From NCBI GenBank assembly GCA_024180945.1, contig JAKSGN010000041.1, positions 806,001 to 870,000 on the forward strand: a stretch of 64,000 nucleotides of DNA. The letters are read 5' to 3'. This DNA is from Macrophomina tecta. Lineage: Eukaryota > Ascomycota > Dothideomycetes > Botryosphaeriales > Botryosphaeriaceae. This document shows positions 49,736 to 61,963 of this stretch, one piece after another (position 1 is the stretch's first letter; the number at the start of each line of letters is the position of its first letter). Position numbers and translations under genes: made by a program. The notes below the pieces were generated by a model, which was given only the letters and a program-made list of their open reading frames with translations, had not been told where the DNA came from and did no database searches.

Positions 49736-52700
49736 TTACTGTTCAAGGGACGCGAGAAGGTCACGGTCGAGGAATGCGCTGATCTTCTGACGATTTCGCT
49801 CGCATATCGTACCGTCCCGCCATGCCGTTTGTAACTGCGTGAAAGCTAACCGGTCATCGATTTCCGTCATAACGATATCAACGTAATGTCGAGCGATTCG
49901 CTGCCGAATTTCGCTTTGACTTGACGACGCCTCGCCATAGTACTTGACAAGGCACTTGAAGCCCACGTCAGATGAACGCTGAGTAAGATCTTCGAACGCA
50001 AGCCGCCGAAACTCATCGTACATCCTGGTGTTGAAGTTTCGAATTAGAAAATGTGACCAGAATTGATAAAGTACCACCATGTCGTAAGGGCAATTCCCAG
50101 CCGGTACAGCGTCGCGTTGATTTAACGCTGACGTGTACAGGTCGGTATAGAGAACGACGTTGGCATCGGGAGGAAGAGATTGAGACTGAACGGGGCTTTC
50201 CTGGTCCTTGATCCAGAAAAGACGCATAGCAGAACTACCAGATTGTGAAAAGGGACTTTTTGATCTCGTGAGGACGTCTGGTTGGCGAACCTCATTCCTG
50301 ATCGTGCTGTTAGCACGAAACAGCTCCCTTGGCGCTTGCACGGTTAAAAGCTTACGCTTCCACAGGGCCGTGACCATTGGTCTGCGGTCCAGACTGCTTG
50401 GCGTCGGACTTGTGCAGCTCTTCCGCAATGGACCTGCTGTCGATTGAGCCATTGGAGAAAGTGCGGGATTCCTCAGAGTGGAAGCCGGGCTGCTTCTCTG
50501 CGGCTTGTTCGTTCTTTCGAACAATCACCGTGAGACCCTTTGTCTGGGTATTTGAGAACGAGTCGGCCTCAGGATTGATGCCATTTGGGGACGGATTTGG
50601 AGCGAACGCGGGAACGGCGCCGACGTTAATGGACGAGAACTGGGAAGTGCTGCCATCAGGGTATGGGCCGCCGTTTGGTAGCTCAGAGCCGCCCATGACG
50701 CCATTGACGGGCGATGCTCCCTGCGCTATTCCATTGAGAGGCTGAAAGGTACCGCTTTGGCTCGGGCTGGTGGGCATGTCCACTGGAGACCCGGGGTACA
50801 TATACCGGGGGTCGAAAGCCGGTAGTGGAGCCACAGCGGGCTGATGAAGCTCATCAGGGCCATCATTCTGAGCAGAAGGGTCTCGATTACCCGTAGGCAT
50901 GACCCACTGCTCCCAACCTTCCCGGCGACGAAGCCTATCCTTGGTGTCGTTGCCAACCTTGTGGTCGATGATGGTCGACTCCGCGATGGCTGCCCGAATA
51001 ACGGCCATGTCGGTCGTTAAGGTTTTGACGCGATTGAAGCCGGCAATGAAGTCAAGGAACACGAACCCCTGAGAATCCATATGCTTGCGCAAGTACATAT
51101 CCTTGCAGAGGTTATCCACGGAGAAGTAGTATTCCCTAGAGCACAGTCAGGCACCGAAAACAATCCGACTAGATTTTGAGGCACTTACAGCTGAGCCTGC
51201 ACAGTGCGAAGCAATTGGAACGGGTCAGCTACGTAGGGCGGATATGGCACGGCGCTCATGGGTTGCATAGTGTAGTCGTAGACGCCGTTCATGTAGGTTT
51301 GCAGAGGAAGCGCCTGTCCATTCGCGTATCCAGGGTGATGGCGGCCATACATAGATTCAGTCTGGAGGGACTGTGTACGGCCACCACGGTAACCACGCTG
51401 TTGTTGTGCACCTTGGCCAAAGAAAGGATGTTGGTCATAGCCAGGCGGCGATCTCGGAAGGGAGAATGAGGCATGGCCATTGGCGAAGCCGCCATGGTGG
51501 CCATTCTGATAGCCGTGGGTGCTGTTGCGTCCACGCATACTTCCACGTCCACGGTTTTCACCGCGCTCGCGACCGGATCCTGAACCGAATTGACCGTTGC
51601 GACGCTCAGATCCACCTGCGCGAGACGGAACGGGCTGGCCATCGCCTTGTGAAAATGATCTTCTGCGGCCTTGCTCTGTAAAAGAGATTAGTGAATGGTC
51701 CCGTTCGCGCCAAGGTAAGGACAGAAGTTAAAGAAATTTGACACGACTCACCTTCAGGCTGCTGGACTGCCGCCGAGCCTCTCCGTCCGGCACCAGTTGT
51801 GTCAGAAGGTGACACCGAACCATCCTCTTTGCGCTTCTCCGAACTTGCCTGATCAAACTTGCGATTCATCTTCTGGCGAGGAGCAGCATTGTTGCGCTGA
51901 GTGCCGTTGGATCCGGAGAAAGTGCCACTGGTCGCATCACCGTTTGAGGAACGTGCTGCCTGCGCACTTGCCTCGGTTCTCTGACCCTCGCTAACAAGGC
52001 CGCCAGCTGAGCCAACGCTAGAAGTCCTCTTCGCCTTGGAGGGCTGAGCATCCTGAGAAGCGCCATCAGCCCTGCCACGTCGAGGCTGATCACCGGTTGT
52101 GGAAGCAGCGTCCTTCTCTGCACCAGAGGCTCCGTTCACAGCCGTAGGGCTGGGACGGCCTCCGACCTGAGCGCCACCACGGCCGCCACCGCGGCCTCCC
52201 CTCCTTGCACCGGTGGCGGGCATGGGGGTATTGAAAACGACAGTCGGAGTGTAGGGCAATGAAACCCACTCATTCTTGCCCTTGGCCGGAGCGACAGGGC
52301 GCTCCTTATCCGACTTCTCAGTCTTCTCTTGAGCCTTCCTTCGGTCCTCGCCCTGGACATCTTCGGGCGTCGGCCATGACTCCTGATCTTTCACGGGAGG
52401 AGGCTGCGACGCACCGATATTCTGAGGTCCTCTTCGCGGTCTCGAAACATCGCTCTGGGCTCGACGGCTAGACTGCTCCTCATCCCTATTCCTAGCACCA
52501 ATAGCCTTGCCACTGTCGCTCTCGTCGACGTTGCCATCCTTGCCCTTCTTTGCGGCGTATGGCTTCGAATCACCAGATTTGCTGGCGGTCGTCTGCGCAG
52601 GCGCCTTGACTGCGGGTGCGGCTGGCTTCACAGCTGTAGGAGTGGGGTTGACTTTCGCCTTGGCGGCATTAGCCTCGGCCCTCTGTTTCCAGATATTGAC

Positions 52701-53192
52701 CTGGGGGATAGGAGCTTCTTGAAGAGGCTTGGGAGGTGTATTTTCTTTCTTCTCTTTCTTTTCCTTGCCCTGCTTCTTCTCCGAGCCGGCCTCGGTCTGC
52801 TCGACAGGCTTCTCGGCAGGGTTAGAGGCTTGCGACTTGTTGTCCCACGTGGACTCGGAAGAGGCATTGCGGACTGAAGAAGCGTCATCATCCTTGGTGG
52901 TAGTGGAAGCAGCGACACTAGGCGACGAAATGCCGGATTCACCGGACGGCTGTGCACTCATAGCATGCTTCTGAACTCCGTTCGTGACGGGCTCATCAAG
53001 CTTGACGGCATCCTCTGTGCCATTCTCCAGAGCACGGCTGGCAGCCTCTCCCTCCTCTGCCCAGTTTATGCCAGTGGGTTCCGTGGTCAGGGCGGGGGTG
53101 GTCGTACCGGAGGGTGCCTTGGACTGTGTCGCCGGGGTGGCAGTCGTGGACATGCCTTTGGCCGCTTGCGCGTATGAAAACGTCGATGCCAT
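49736..53192 (-). CDS. La-related protein, LARP1/Sro9-Slf1 type, with La motif and DM15-like C-terminus
   Basis: Four exons: 53192-51752, 51675-51189, 51135-50356 and 50297-49736, giving about 1089 residues. A very long disordered N-terminus (1-480) includes a KKEKKEN block, an NIWKQR motif common to Sro9/LARP1 proteins, and RGG repeats (RRGGRGGGRGG). More RG/YG-rich sequence follows. The La motif (about 625-715) reads PFQLLRTVQAQLEYYFSVDNL and continues CKDMYLRKHMDSQGFVFLDF. The C-terminus contains MYDEFRRLAFEDLTQRSSDVG and CLVKYYG, which resemble the DM15 repeats of LARP1. LARP1 proteins bind mRNA 5' and 3' ends and regulate ribosomal-protein mRNAs in the cytoplasm. Yeast Sro9/Slf1 lack DM15, so this protein appears closer to the animal form. 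A single DM15-like unit is what I can make out. Confidence 0.9.
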
Positions 53193-54708
53193 GCTGAACG
53201 CCGGTGATCTCGCACGGGCGCGTGGGGGTATTGGAAATCAGTAGCACACAAAAAAAAGAAATTCCAGAAGCACCTGGACGCTTCCTCAGAGGCCGCGGCA
53301 AAGACTGCGTCCGGAGAGGTTGCTGCGCTTGACCTCCCCGCACCGGGCACGCGTGTGCAATGGGGCCAGGCGGGTGGCGTTTGCTGAGTGGAGCCTGCGC
53401 GGGATGCGGGCAGCGCGGGGCAGATGCGATGCAGGCGGCGACGCTGGAATTCGCGCAGCTGCGCTGAGCGGCGGACAAGAGAGAAAGTCAGCTAAAATGG
53501 AGTGGGAGCGGCGGTCGGGCTGGAGGAGCTGGCAACAGCCGGCGGCAAGAGCAGAAGAGCGTTGCCGGTGCTTGGATGGGGGCTGCCACGAACCTGGGGC
53601 CGGAGCAAAATTGTCGTGTGTGGTGGTGAATTGGCCTGGTGCCGGGTGGCAGAGCGGGCGACGATGATGGTGCTCCAGGCACGACTGGGCCGATGAGATC
53701 AGCCGCGTCGGGTCAGCAGCAGGACAAGCGGAAAGGAAAACGTCGGCGGCGCCTTGGACGGCCGGTGAACGCGGACTCTGGCAGCCTGCAGACGGGGTGG
53801 GAGAGAATGAGGTTGGGAGGTACGGGCAGCAGCGTAATTTGCACAGTGAACGAAAGTTTTAGGCCTCAGCCGAGAAAAGGCCATGGGCCATTCCTGCTGG
53901 TGCAGCGCCGCCGCACACACAACGCATCCGCTCCGCCCACCGCGCAGCCGGCCGCCGTGAGCTGGACACCAACAACACCACCACCGCCGCCCGCTCGCCA
54001 GCCGCTTGCCATCGCACGTCCGCATCGCCGCCGGCGAGACGCTTGCTGGCACCGCCGCGCCCGTTGTCACGCTTCGCGCCGGCCCGCGCCCGATTGCAGG
54101 CAGTTGCGCAGCCAGCATGGCTCCCTCTCGTCAGCACGCTCTTCCGGCTTTCCGGCGCTCCCATGCCGGGCGTGGCCGAACGATTCGCGACTCTCGCAGC
54201 TGCAATTTGTCGCGGCAGCCGAGGCCGAGGGGGCCCTTGGGCCATGATTTATTTTTGCGGCCGCACGTGAACACTGGTGGTGCGGAAGCGTCCCGTACGG
54301 GTCGCTATTGCGCACAGCATCCAAGGCGAGCGACTCCATCCGGAGGTCGGCCGACTCTCACGCTGCTTGGCTGCCCACTCTGCGCACCGCCCTCGCTGAA
54401 ACCATGACTCCTCAGTTCGTGAAGCTTATTACCCCTCCCGCTCTATTTATTGCCCGGCCCGCGCGCGGTGCGCAGCGTGTGCATGAGCGCGGCTGCCCGC
54501 AGCTGCCCAGCCTGGCAGGATGACCTCACTGCCTGCCGCCGCCAAGCCAAGAATGCGATGCGCTGCAGCGGTTGGCGCTGGCAGACGCGCTCGCGTGCCT
54601 TTGCTGCTCTCGACAAAAAATATTTACCCACCGGGCCAATGCCACCACCTCGCTGCTCATTCCGCCGCCGAGCCCCCTCTAACGACCCCATTCTTTGTCA
54701 TCGCCCGT
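53193..54708. other. Intergenic; LARP1-like promoter side and carboxylesterase 3' flank
   Basis: GC-rich, 1.5 kb, with no recognised gene. Overlapping frames on both strands lack any family motif. Confidence 0.55.
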
Positions 54709-56421
54709 TCAGTTGAGGATACTGACGCGCCCAGCGGCTAGCGCGGCGAATACTGCTGCGGTCTTCGCCGGCTCCACGCGTTCCAGCGTCTCCATCTGCA
54801 GCAGTCTCCTTCGAGCAGCAAGCCCGCCCCCCTCGAGCTCTCTGCAAGCCCCGTGCGGCCCAAAGGCGAAGGTCGCGTTGGCTGACCAGGGCGCTTCCCC
54901 ATTGACGAACGCGATCCACCTCCGCCTCATCTCTTCTCCGACGGCCGCTGCCGGCGGATTAAACGACAGATCTAGCCCACCAAACAGCAGCAGCAGATCG
55001 ACAGCGTGGTGTGCTCTGCTGCTGGCCTGCCATGGATTGGCCTGGTCGACGACGTAGCCATAAACGGGCAGCCCGCTCGCCTGCCATGCCTGGCTGAGCT
55101 TCCTGATCGGCCACGAAAACCGGACGTCGTTGATGAAGTCAAGCGCCCCTGTCTTGGTCGGTGTCGCCCGCGACCCGGATATGCTATATGCCCGCCGCAG
55201 CTCTCCACTGTGCTCTCCTGCCAAGTTGAAGGCGTCTGTGATCGTCTGAGGCGTCAATGCCTCGATTCCGTTTCGCCATAGGATCGACTGAGACGCCGTG
55301 CGTTAACGTTGCTACCCCGTGCACCAGTTTTCCTTTGCATCCTCACCTCATACTCCACGTCACCGATAACCAAGCTCTGCACCCGGCCTGTCCGCGTCCA
55401 ATCGCTCAATTCCGGCTCGTCGGGATTTTGCTGCAGCCACATGCTCACGATGTTCAGTTCTTTTAGGACGTTTATGATCTCCGCTGCAGATGCGGTCCTT
55501 AGCGATAACCCGATACTGGCCAATTTTGCCTCGATTGGGTCGACGATCGTCGCTTCATGCGCCAGCAGTCTCGGAGGTGACATTTCTAGAGTGCCCGACA
55601 TCAAGATTGCGCGTTTGATCGGAGCGTTCTGAACGACATGTGCATGGGCATACACAGCACCTGCACTTTCACCGGCGATGGTGATGTTATCCTGCAATGC
55701 GGTGTCAGCGATTTTGCTGCGAGACCTAGAAAGCGTTGACCTACCGGATTACCGCCAAACCCTGCAATATGTTTGCGGACCCATTCAATCGCAAGTCTTT
55801 GGTCTTTCAATGCCAGATTCTTAGGGCTGTTCCCATCTCCAAAAGCGAAGATATTCAGGCGATATTGCATAGCTACAACTATAATGGGTTTCGACTGTTT
55901 GAGAGAGTCTTCGACTATCTTTGTGGGATCTTCATTGTTCAGTTGAGGCCTTGGTGACTAATTTTCCTTTTCACCACTTACCGCAAATACCAGAGGACGC
56001 GGAGCCAAATGTCATTACTTGAGATCCGCCTTGAGGCTACTTAGCGACAATCCAGCATTCGTGTCTGAAGCAGCAACTCACCATGAATCCACACCATTAC
56101 CGGCAACGTGCCTTTCCTCTTATCCGCCATTGCCGGCATCGTGACGTCCAAATTCAGACATTCAAACTCATCCTCCTCATCTTTCGGAATATCCACGTCC
56201 TCCGGCAGCCTCAGCAGGTGCCCAACATCGAACTCTTGTTGTGGACACTTCGGCCCGTACTTCTTGCATTCCACATTCCTGCCGGCCCAATCATCGACAC
56301 CTTCAGGCAACGCGAACCGCTCCGGGATCTGCCCGTACTTGATGCCGCGGAACTGGGCGACGGAGCCGCGCACCACGCCGTGGAAGGTAGCATTGAGGGA
56401 ATCGTGCTTGACATTCGCCAT
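54709..56421 (-). CDS. Type-B carboxylesterase (alpha/beta hydrolase)
   Basis: Five exons: 56421-56082, 56029-55982, 55929-55745, 55691-55347 and 55287-54709, giving about 498 residues. The family start FRGIKYGQIPERF, the ECLNLDV motif, the oxyanion-hole region VMVWIHG and the nucleophile elbow ITIAGESAGA (Ser200) are present. The catalytic His is in the RAHHAVDLLLLF block (His399 or 400), where fungal esterases have F-H-x-x-D-L. There is no secretion signal, so the enzyme is probably intracellular, in contrast to secreted lipases and cholinesterases of the family. The substrate cannot be inferred. Two acceptors (before exons 2 and 3) read AAG rather than CAG/TAG; they are chosen because they restore the expected HGGSQ and ICDPTK sequences. 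An in-frame ATG at 56475 would add 18 residues. Confidence 0.85.
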
Positions 56422-57321
56422 ATGGATCCGCTGCGTCGCAAGAGAGATGTTGAACAGCGTGTTGCTCTGAAACATACTGAGCAAATTGCGCGGGGCCTAG
56501 AGGAATATTTGAGAGGTTCGCAGCCACAGCAGCCCCGGGCTGTGCTTCGGCAGTTGTGGTTGCGTCTGTGGGTTTTGCTTTCTCCCGCCCACTCTCGCCC
56601 CTCGCTTCCCGGCCGGCACGCTCGCACCCACACACTCAAACGTCACTGCGTGTGCCCAAAAAGCCGGTGGGCTATGTGTGACGAGGGGGGAAGGAAGGGT
56701 TGGGATTCACGTCGATTGTGGGGTAATGTTTTTGTGGGGTAGGTAAAAGCAAGTGCGAGAGAGGAGGGGAGGAATGTGAGCGATCCATACCTTCATGACC
56801 TTCTTGTCTGCGCCATGCTCAACGCATGATGCATTTACTTGGCGGCAGCGATATTCCCATTGGCGCAAGCTTGTTGTTCCTTCCCAGAGTATCAACATTT
56901 TTGTGTATATACGCGCATTGCTGCTCTTTCTGTTCTCACGGCACACATTTGGAATAAGATGTGGTTTTGCTTTTCCATTCGCACCTTGACAGGAGTGCAG
57001 ACTGTTTTTGAGCTATATTTCTCAGTAAGCACCTATGTCGTGACCGGTGAGCGCACACATTCCCGATCTGTACTCTGCTAATTTCTTCTTCTTTGAAAGT
57101 TCTGCTGCTACTTTCATCATGTGACTCGGAACCGCAACCCCCAATCGTGCTGAAGGCAGAGTCATAAAAAGAAATGGGGAAATCAAATTGAGAAAATGTA
57201 AGGAAACCGCCGACGTGGCATTGCTCAGCGAAATCGCATATAGCCCCAAGAACCCTTTCCCATTACTGATGCTCATTGTCACAGCCATCTCCATTCCTCG
57301 TGACCAGCCACCCTACGTCAC
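56422..57321. other. Intergenic; carboxylesterase promoter side and KMT1-like 3' flank
   Basis: No gene is recognised in this 0.9-kb interval. Confidence 0.6.
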
Positions 57322-59129
57322 TCAAAGCCAAAGATATTTGCGGCATTTGCGGGCGCCACATAAACACTTGACCGGCTTGACTCCATCCTCATTGCGCGCA
57401 TCAGGTTTGACTTCTGCAGGATCCTCCTCCTCGTCCTTGTCCAAATAGTCGAATGTAAGCTCCTCGTTGGGAGCGATGTCTCTGATGGCAAAAAACGCAA
57501 TCTCGTAGACTTTGGGATCGTGCCTGTTGTACGATACAACGTACTGACGGCAATTAGGCTCACATGAGTGATTCATGAATCTGGTCGGGCCGCCCTTAAA
57601 TTCGCCGTCAATGACATAGATGTCCTCTTGTTCCAAGCCCAAGGCGTCCGCAAACTTGTCGAGCGAATATAGGTAGGAGTTCTTGGTGCCGCGAGCGGCC
57701 CCCTTCCTCTCACGCTTGCTGGCCTCCGCGTCCGTGATAATTTCGCCGCGGTAGGTGTCGATGAATTGGCCAGCACGAAGCATTTCCGGGCAACGGAGTC
57801 CCCAGCCCCGACCATCTGTGGTCTTGAAAATTTCTAGCCGCACCTGCCTGCCTTTCTGCACAACCCGGGTTTTGCATCCGGGTCCGCAGTTGCAGTTCTC
57901 GTTGCATTCATAGATTGGATAGCGTCTGTGCAGGTAGAACGGAACGAGGCACCCGGATTTCTCGGCACTCGTGCGCGGGCCGCTGCTGTAGTATGGGAAT
58001 TTCTTGGGGAGACCGAAGGTGTCGTATGAGCCGACGCCTGCAGCCTTAATTGCCTCCCAACGGTCCCGTTCCTCGGGCAGCATGCGAACGGTGTCATTGA
58101 CGGCAGCATACTCCAGGCATTCGCAGATCTTGCTGTATTCGCATCCCATATTCTGGCCCATATGTGCCTTACACTTTGAACAGCCAGTGCGGGTTGCGGG
58201 ATCGGCAGCGACAACGCCCTCTCCGAGGATATTTTCCCGGATGAACTCAAAGCTGAGGGGAGGTGAAGTGTCATCAATTGTATTCACCAGCGAGATCTTT
58301 GGGCCGGGCAAGCTGTCAAGTCTTCTCGTGAGCTCGGCGCGGATCTGGTTAGCCGCGGCGGTTGTGCTGGCGTTGTTCGCTGCTGCCATCATTGCGGTGG
58401 TCGGAACGTTGCGGACGTCGATGCGGGTAACAACGGTCGTTGTAGAAGTCTTTGGGACAGTCATTGCCAAAGTGAAGCCATCATGCACCGTGAGAACCGC
58501 GTTGTAGACCCTGGCGTCATGTGAAGAATTCTGGCCGGCCGGCGGGGTTCCAGCGGCGAAGGGCGATTGGGAGGTCGCAGGCGAGTTCAGTCGAGAGTTA
58601 GAAGATTGCGAAGCATCATCGCGGAGACGGTCAACGGGCGATTGACGTGATTCATGGCCGGCGTTGCGCTTGCGCTTCCCGGCTTTGCGTTGCGGTCTGA
58701 ACAGCGGTCACGTGAGCAGTTCGCCAACGGGAAACAGCAAGAACGAGGTGAGATATCGAGGCGGCGGCAACGTACCTCTGCAAACTCTCGAGATACTCTT
58801 GTAGCTGAGAAAGGCAGGTATTGAGCTCCACCAGGCGATGCCAGGAGAAGGGAACCTCGCTGCCGCTTGATGAGTCCGGGTCCTGCGTCCAGCGTAGCAG
58901 GTATTCTTCCTCGCCCTATCATGCAGTCAGCATCGGCGGCTCCGCTTCCTTGGATAAGCAGGATTATCTTACATCGTCATCATTATTGCGATGGCATACA
59001 ATTTCCTCTACCTAGGTCCAGTTAGCGACGCGTTTGACGCGTGGTAAAGGTACGCGTCGCGTGGATGCCGCGGTTGATACGAACTTCAGGCCCAAGTACG
59101 GGGCGTCCTACGACGACCTTTGCTTGCAT
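57322..59129 (-). CDS. SET-domain histone H3 Lys9 methyltransferase, Clr4/KMT1 (DIM-5/SU(VAR)3-9) type with chromodomain
   Basis: Inferred exons: 59129-59085 (tentative), 59011-58973, 58915-58776 and 58696-57322, about 532 residues. An N-terminal chromodomain is split over three exons (VEEIVCHRNNDDD, then GEEEYLLRWTQDP and SWHRLVELNTCLSQL). A basic, Ser-rich linker follows. The pre-SET zinc cluster (GCSKCKAHMGQNMGCEYS, CECLEY, CNENCNCGPGCKTR) precedes the SET domain (GRGWGLRC, FIDTYRGEII, RFMNHSCEPNC, ELTFDYLD). The post-SET CLCGARKC is intact. The enzyme would methylate H3K9, seed HP1-type heterochromatin and, in fungi with DNA methylation, direct it to RIP-mutated DNA. The first exon is chosen because ATG, a GTTCGT donor and a CTAAC branch site precede VEEIV in phase; it could be wrong. 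All later exons are secure. Confidence 0.88.
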
Positions 59130-60485
59130 CGCCTCGACCTGAGCGAAACAGAACTGTTAGTACGGTAGCATCTTTACACTAGGGGTATTATGTATCGTGC
59201 TATAGAAAATATAACGCTCTATCTCCTTATTAAAAACTAGAATAAGGACTATAAATTTCTATAAGAAAATTTAAAGACTTACCTAAGATAATTAAAACGA
59301 ATTCTAGAAAACCTTAAAAGTTCTTAGTTAGAGATCTAGAAGAGTAATAAAAATAAAAGATCTTTAAAACTAAGATTTTTTTCTACGTAGATAAATAGCG
59401 CGTATTAAGTAAGACTAGTCAGAATACACTAAGCTAAAATAAGTCTAGCTAACTTAGAGAAACAGAAAAATTTCTTTTTAATATTTTAATAACTATACCT
59501 ACGTTTAAAGTAAAGAATTATAACAGTTATAGTAAGTTATTAATAGGGAAATAATTTATAAATTCTTAATTAGTAAGTTTTTTTATAATAAATAGAAGTC
59601 TTAACTATAATATATTTAAGATTTAGGTGACTACACTAGAGCTTTCAAGTAATAGTACTATATATCCAACAGTACGGTGACATTGATTTGGACAGTAGAG
59701 AGCTACATAACCGGGACGTGTATTCTAAGGGATAGGGGATATGCCAGGACCGTTATCGTAAAGTGTCAGCTTGAGAGTCTCAGGAAAAGCCGTGACCTCG
59801 GAGATTAACCCATGTGTAGAGGTGGGCCTTCGGCGCAAGGCCATTTAGCAACGTTGTGCTACCCAATAGAATCGATGGCTCGGTGACCAGCTCCTAACCC
59901 CGGCAAGAGACACGCCATCCGGAGAAAAGGACGCAAGACAGCTTACTTGATGATCGGCGGACTTGTTCGAGAAGAAAAACACAGAAAGATGACAGCTGAA
60001 TGCGGAGCTTTCGAATCCATGGTCAGAAAAGCATGACAGCCTTCGAGGATGCAGTACGACCAGAAAGCAGCCCAGTGGGCAAAAGAGGCACTTTCGTCCG
60101 TGCACCATCGACCCGTTCCGCATGCGGTTACACCAAACGAACGCCGCGGGTCAGAGCTCATCAGATGCCCGCTCCACTGTCGTCAGCTCCTCAGCCAACA
60201 GCACGAATCCTTTTGCCTATCATAAGGCTTTGGCGCAGCAACACGTGCGTTCCCTCCCCGCGCTGATCAGCTTAGCGCTCATCAAGCTGGTTTTTTGCAG
60301 TGTCCCCGTCGGCCGCCAACTGGCCGCAGCATAAGAAGCTTGGAGGTTCTGTTTTTCAGGTTGCTCGTCGTTGTTTTGAGCTTGTTTGGCTGCAGCTCAA
60401 CTGCCAGCAAATACCCACCGACTCTGGACACCCTTTGCGTCACGCCAAGACTATCCACGAACGACACAAAGGTACTTCCGACAGC
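59130..60485. other. Divergent intergenic region KMT1-like / MpaB-like containing an AT-rich island
   Basis: The two neighbours are transcribed outward. The left half is occupied by the AT-rich island described separately; the right half (about 59670-60485) is of normal composition and has no recognised gene. Confidence 0.6.
59160..59665. repeat. AT-rich, RIP-like degenerate island
   Basis: Base composition changes abruptly here to very high A+T. TA dinucleotides are extremely frequent, CG is almost absent and CA/TG are scarce. All frames are closed by stops. This is the pattern left by repeat-induced point mutation on a former repeat or transposon. No coding remnant, terminal repeat or target-site duplication could be recognised, so the element type is unknown. 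Confidence 0.7.
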
Positions 60486-61963
60486 ATGGGATTCGAAGAA
60501 GTTTTCAGACCGCTATCCTTCGCTCTCGACGCAGCCGCCCTGCGCAAAAGCGTCCTCAGCTTCGCGCAGGACCACCCCAAGCTCGCAATTGGCGGCTCCG
60601 CGTTGCTGGCCTACACGCTGTTATGCCGAGCTCTCCGATATCAGCGTATGCGGCGCATGCGCTCCAAGTACTCGTACAGGACGTGGGACGACATGGCGCA
60701 AATGACGAATGAAGAGGCATATGAGATCCAGAAAGAGTTGATGCAATGTGAATTTCCGTTCACCATGAACAAGGCGTTGCAGTTTGCGCTGTTCCGCACG
60801 TACGGTATCCCGACAATCAGCAAGCTCTTGGTGCAGACGAAGCAACTGTCCGACGTGAGATACGCACCTCGGGTGAGTGCCTGAGTCCCGCTGTTGAAGC
60901 CAAGGTGGCAAACTGCTGACCCGTTTTACCCAGCGCTATACCGACACTGAAGTCTTGATCCAGGACTTCATTGGCAATGCGCCGCAATCAGAGAGGGCAA
61001 ACGGCGCCATCGCCCGCATGAACTACCTGCACAGCTTGTACCGCAATTCCGGAAAGATCTCCAATGATGACCTGCTCTACACGCTGGCGCTCTTTGCTCT
61101 TGAGCCCAAAAACTGGGTCAACCGCTACGAATGGCGCAAGCTGAGCGAGCTTGAAATCTGTGCTATAGGCACATTCTGGAAATCCATCGGCGATGCAATG
61201 GAGATCTCCTACGAGGCACTTCCGGGATCCAAGAATGGTTGGAAAAACGGCATTCAATGGTTTGAGGAGGTCGAGGAGTGGAGCACGGCATATGAAAAAC
61301 AATGCATGGTACCACATCCAGACAACAAGAAGACAGCCGACGAGACTACGGCAATGTTGCTCTATGATGCACCGAAGTCCTTGCATCCAGCTGGTTTCAA
61401 AGTCGTTTCCGCCTTGATGGATGACCGCCTGAGGAAGGCTATGATGTATGTGCGATACCAGTTCAGAAGTGGTGGGTAGCTCTGCTGACTTCCCTACTCA
61501 AGGTATCCCGAGCCTCCTGCAGGACTGATTACAGCGATTGATGTCGCCTTTAAGATTCGAGCATTCTTGCTTAGGCATTTTGCGCTACCACGCCCGTCCT
61601 TCATGCGGCACCAGAAAATGTCCGATGAACCTAACAAGGACGGAAGGTATCATCAACTTGAGTACGATGTAGATCCTTGGTAAGATAGCATCATTGTCAG
61701 TCTCTCAAGATATCCGCTGACTCCACGTGCGCAGGTATGTTGAAGCGAGCTTCAGCAATCGTTGGGCATTGAGATCCTGGTTCAAATGGATGATCGGAAA
61801 GCCGTATCCCGGAAGCCCGGGTTTCAAGGCGGAAGGCTACGTCCTTGAAGAAGTCGGGCCCAAGAGTCTGGAGGGAAAGGGTATGGAATACTTCGTGCAG
61901 ACAAAGGAACGTCTGATGAACCAGAGTCGCGGAGGTTGCCCTTTCGCCATCACCAAGGCTTGA
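60486..61963 (+). CDS. MpaB-like ER-bound oxygenase (MPAB/Lcp catalytic domain family)
   Basis: Four exons: 60486-60872, 60934-61445, 61503-61679 and 61735-61963, giving about 434 residues. A hydrophobic segment near residues 30-52 (LAIGGSALLAYTLLCRAL) predicts one N-terminal membrane anchor. The conserved core follows: RYTDTEVLIQDF, RANGAIARMNYLH, GKISNDDLLYTLALFALEP, then WRKLSELEICAIGTFW. The AMEISYEALPG, LHPAGFK and PRPSF blocks downstream are typical of fungal homologues. Family members include MpaB of the mycophenolic acid pathway, which cleaves a prenyl side chain oxidatively, but most fungal copies are uncharacterised. Its neighbours are not biosynthetic genes, so a housekeeping ER oxidase is more likely than secondary metabolism. 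The donor within ATG-ATG/TATGTG is placed so that MMYPEPP is formed. Confidence 0.87.

Noticed and set aside
56083..56742. Plus-strand frame of 219 residues
   Set aside because: Antisense to carboxylesterase exon 1 and its upstream region; the minus strand shows the conserved esterase start and splice sites.
59030..59145. Minus-strand frame extending the tentative KMT1 exon to a stop (about 38 residues)
   Set aside because: It looked like the end of another gene, but a CTAAC branch site and CTAG acceptor at its end suggest that part of it is intron; kept only as the 15-codon exon.
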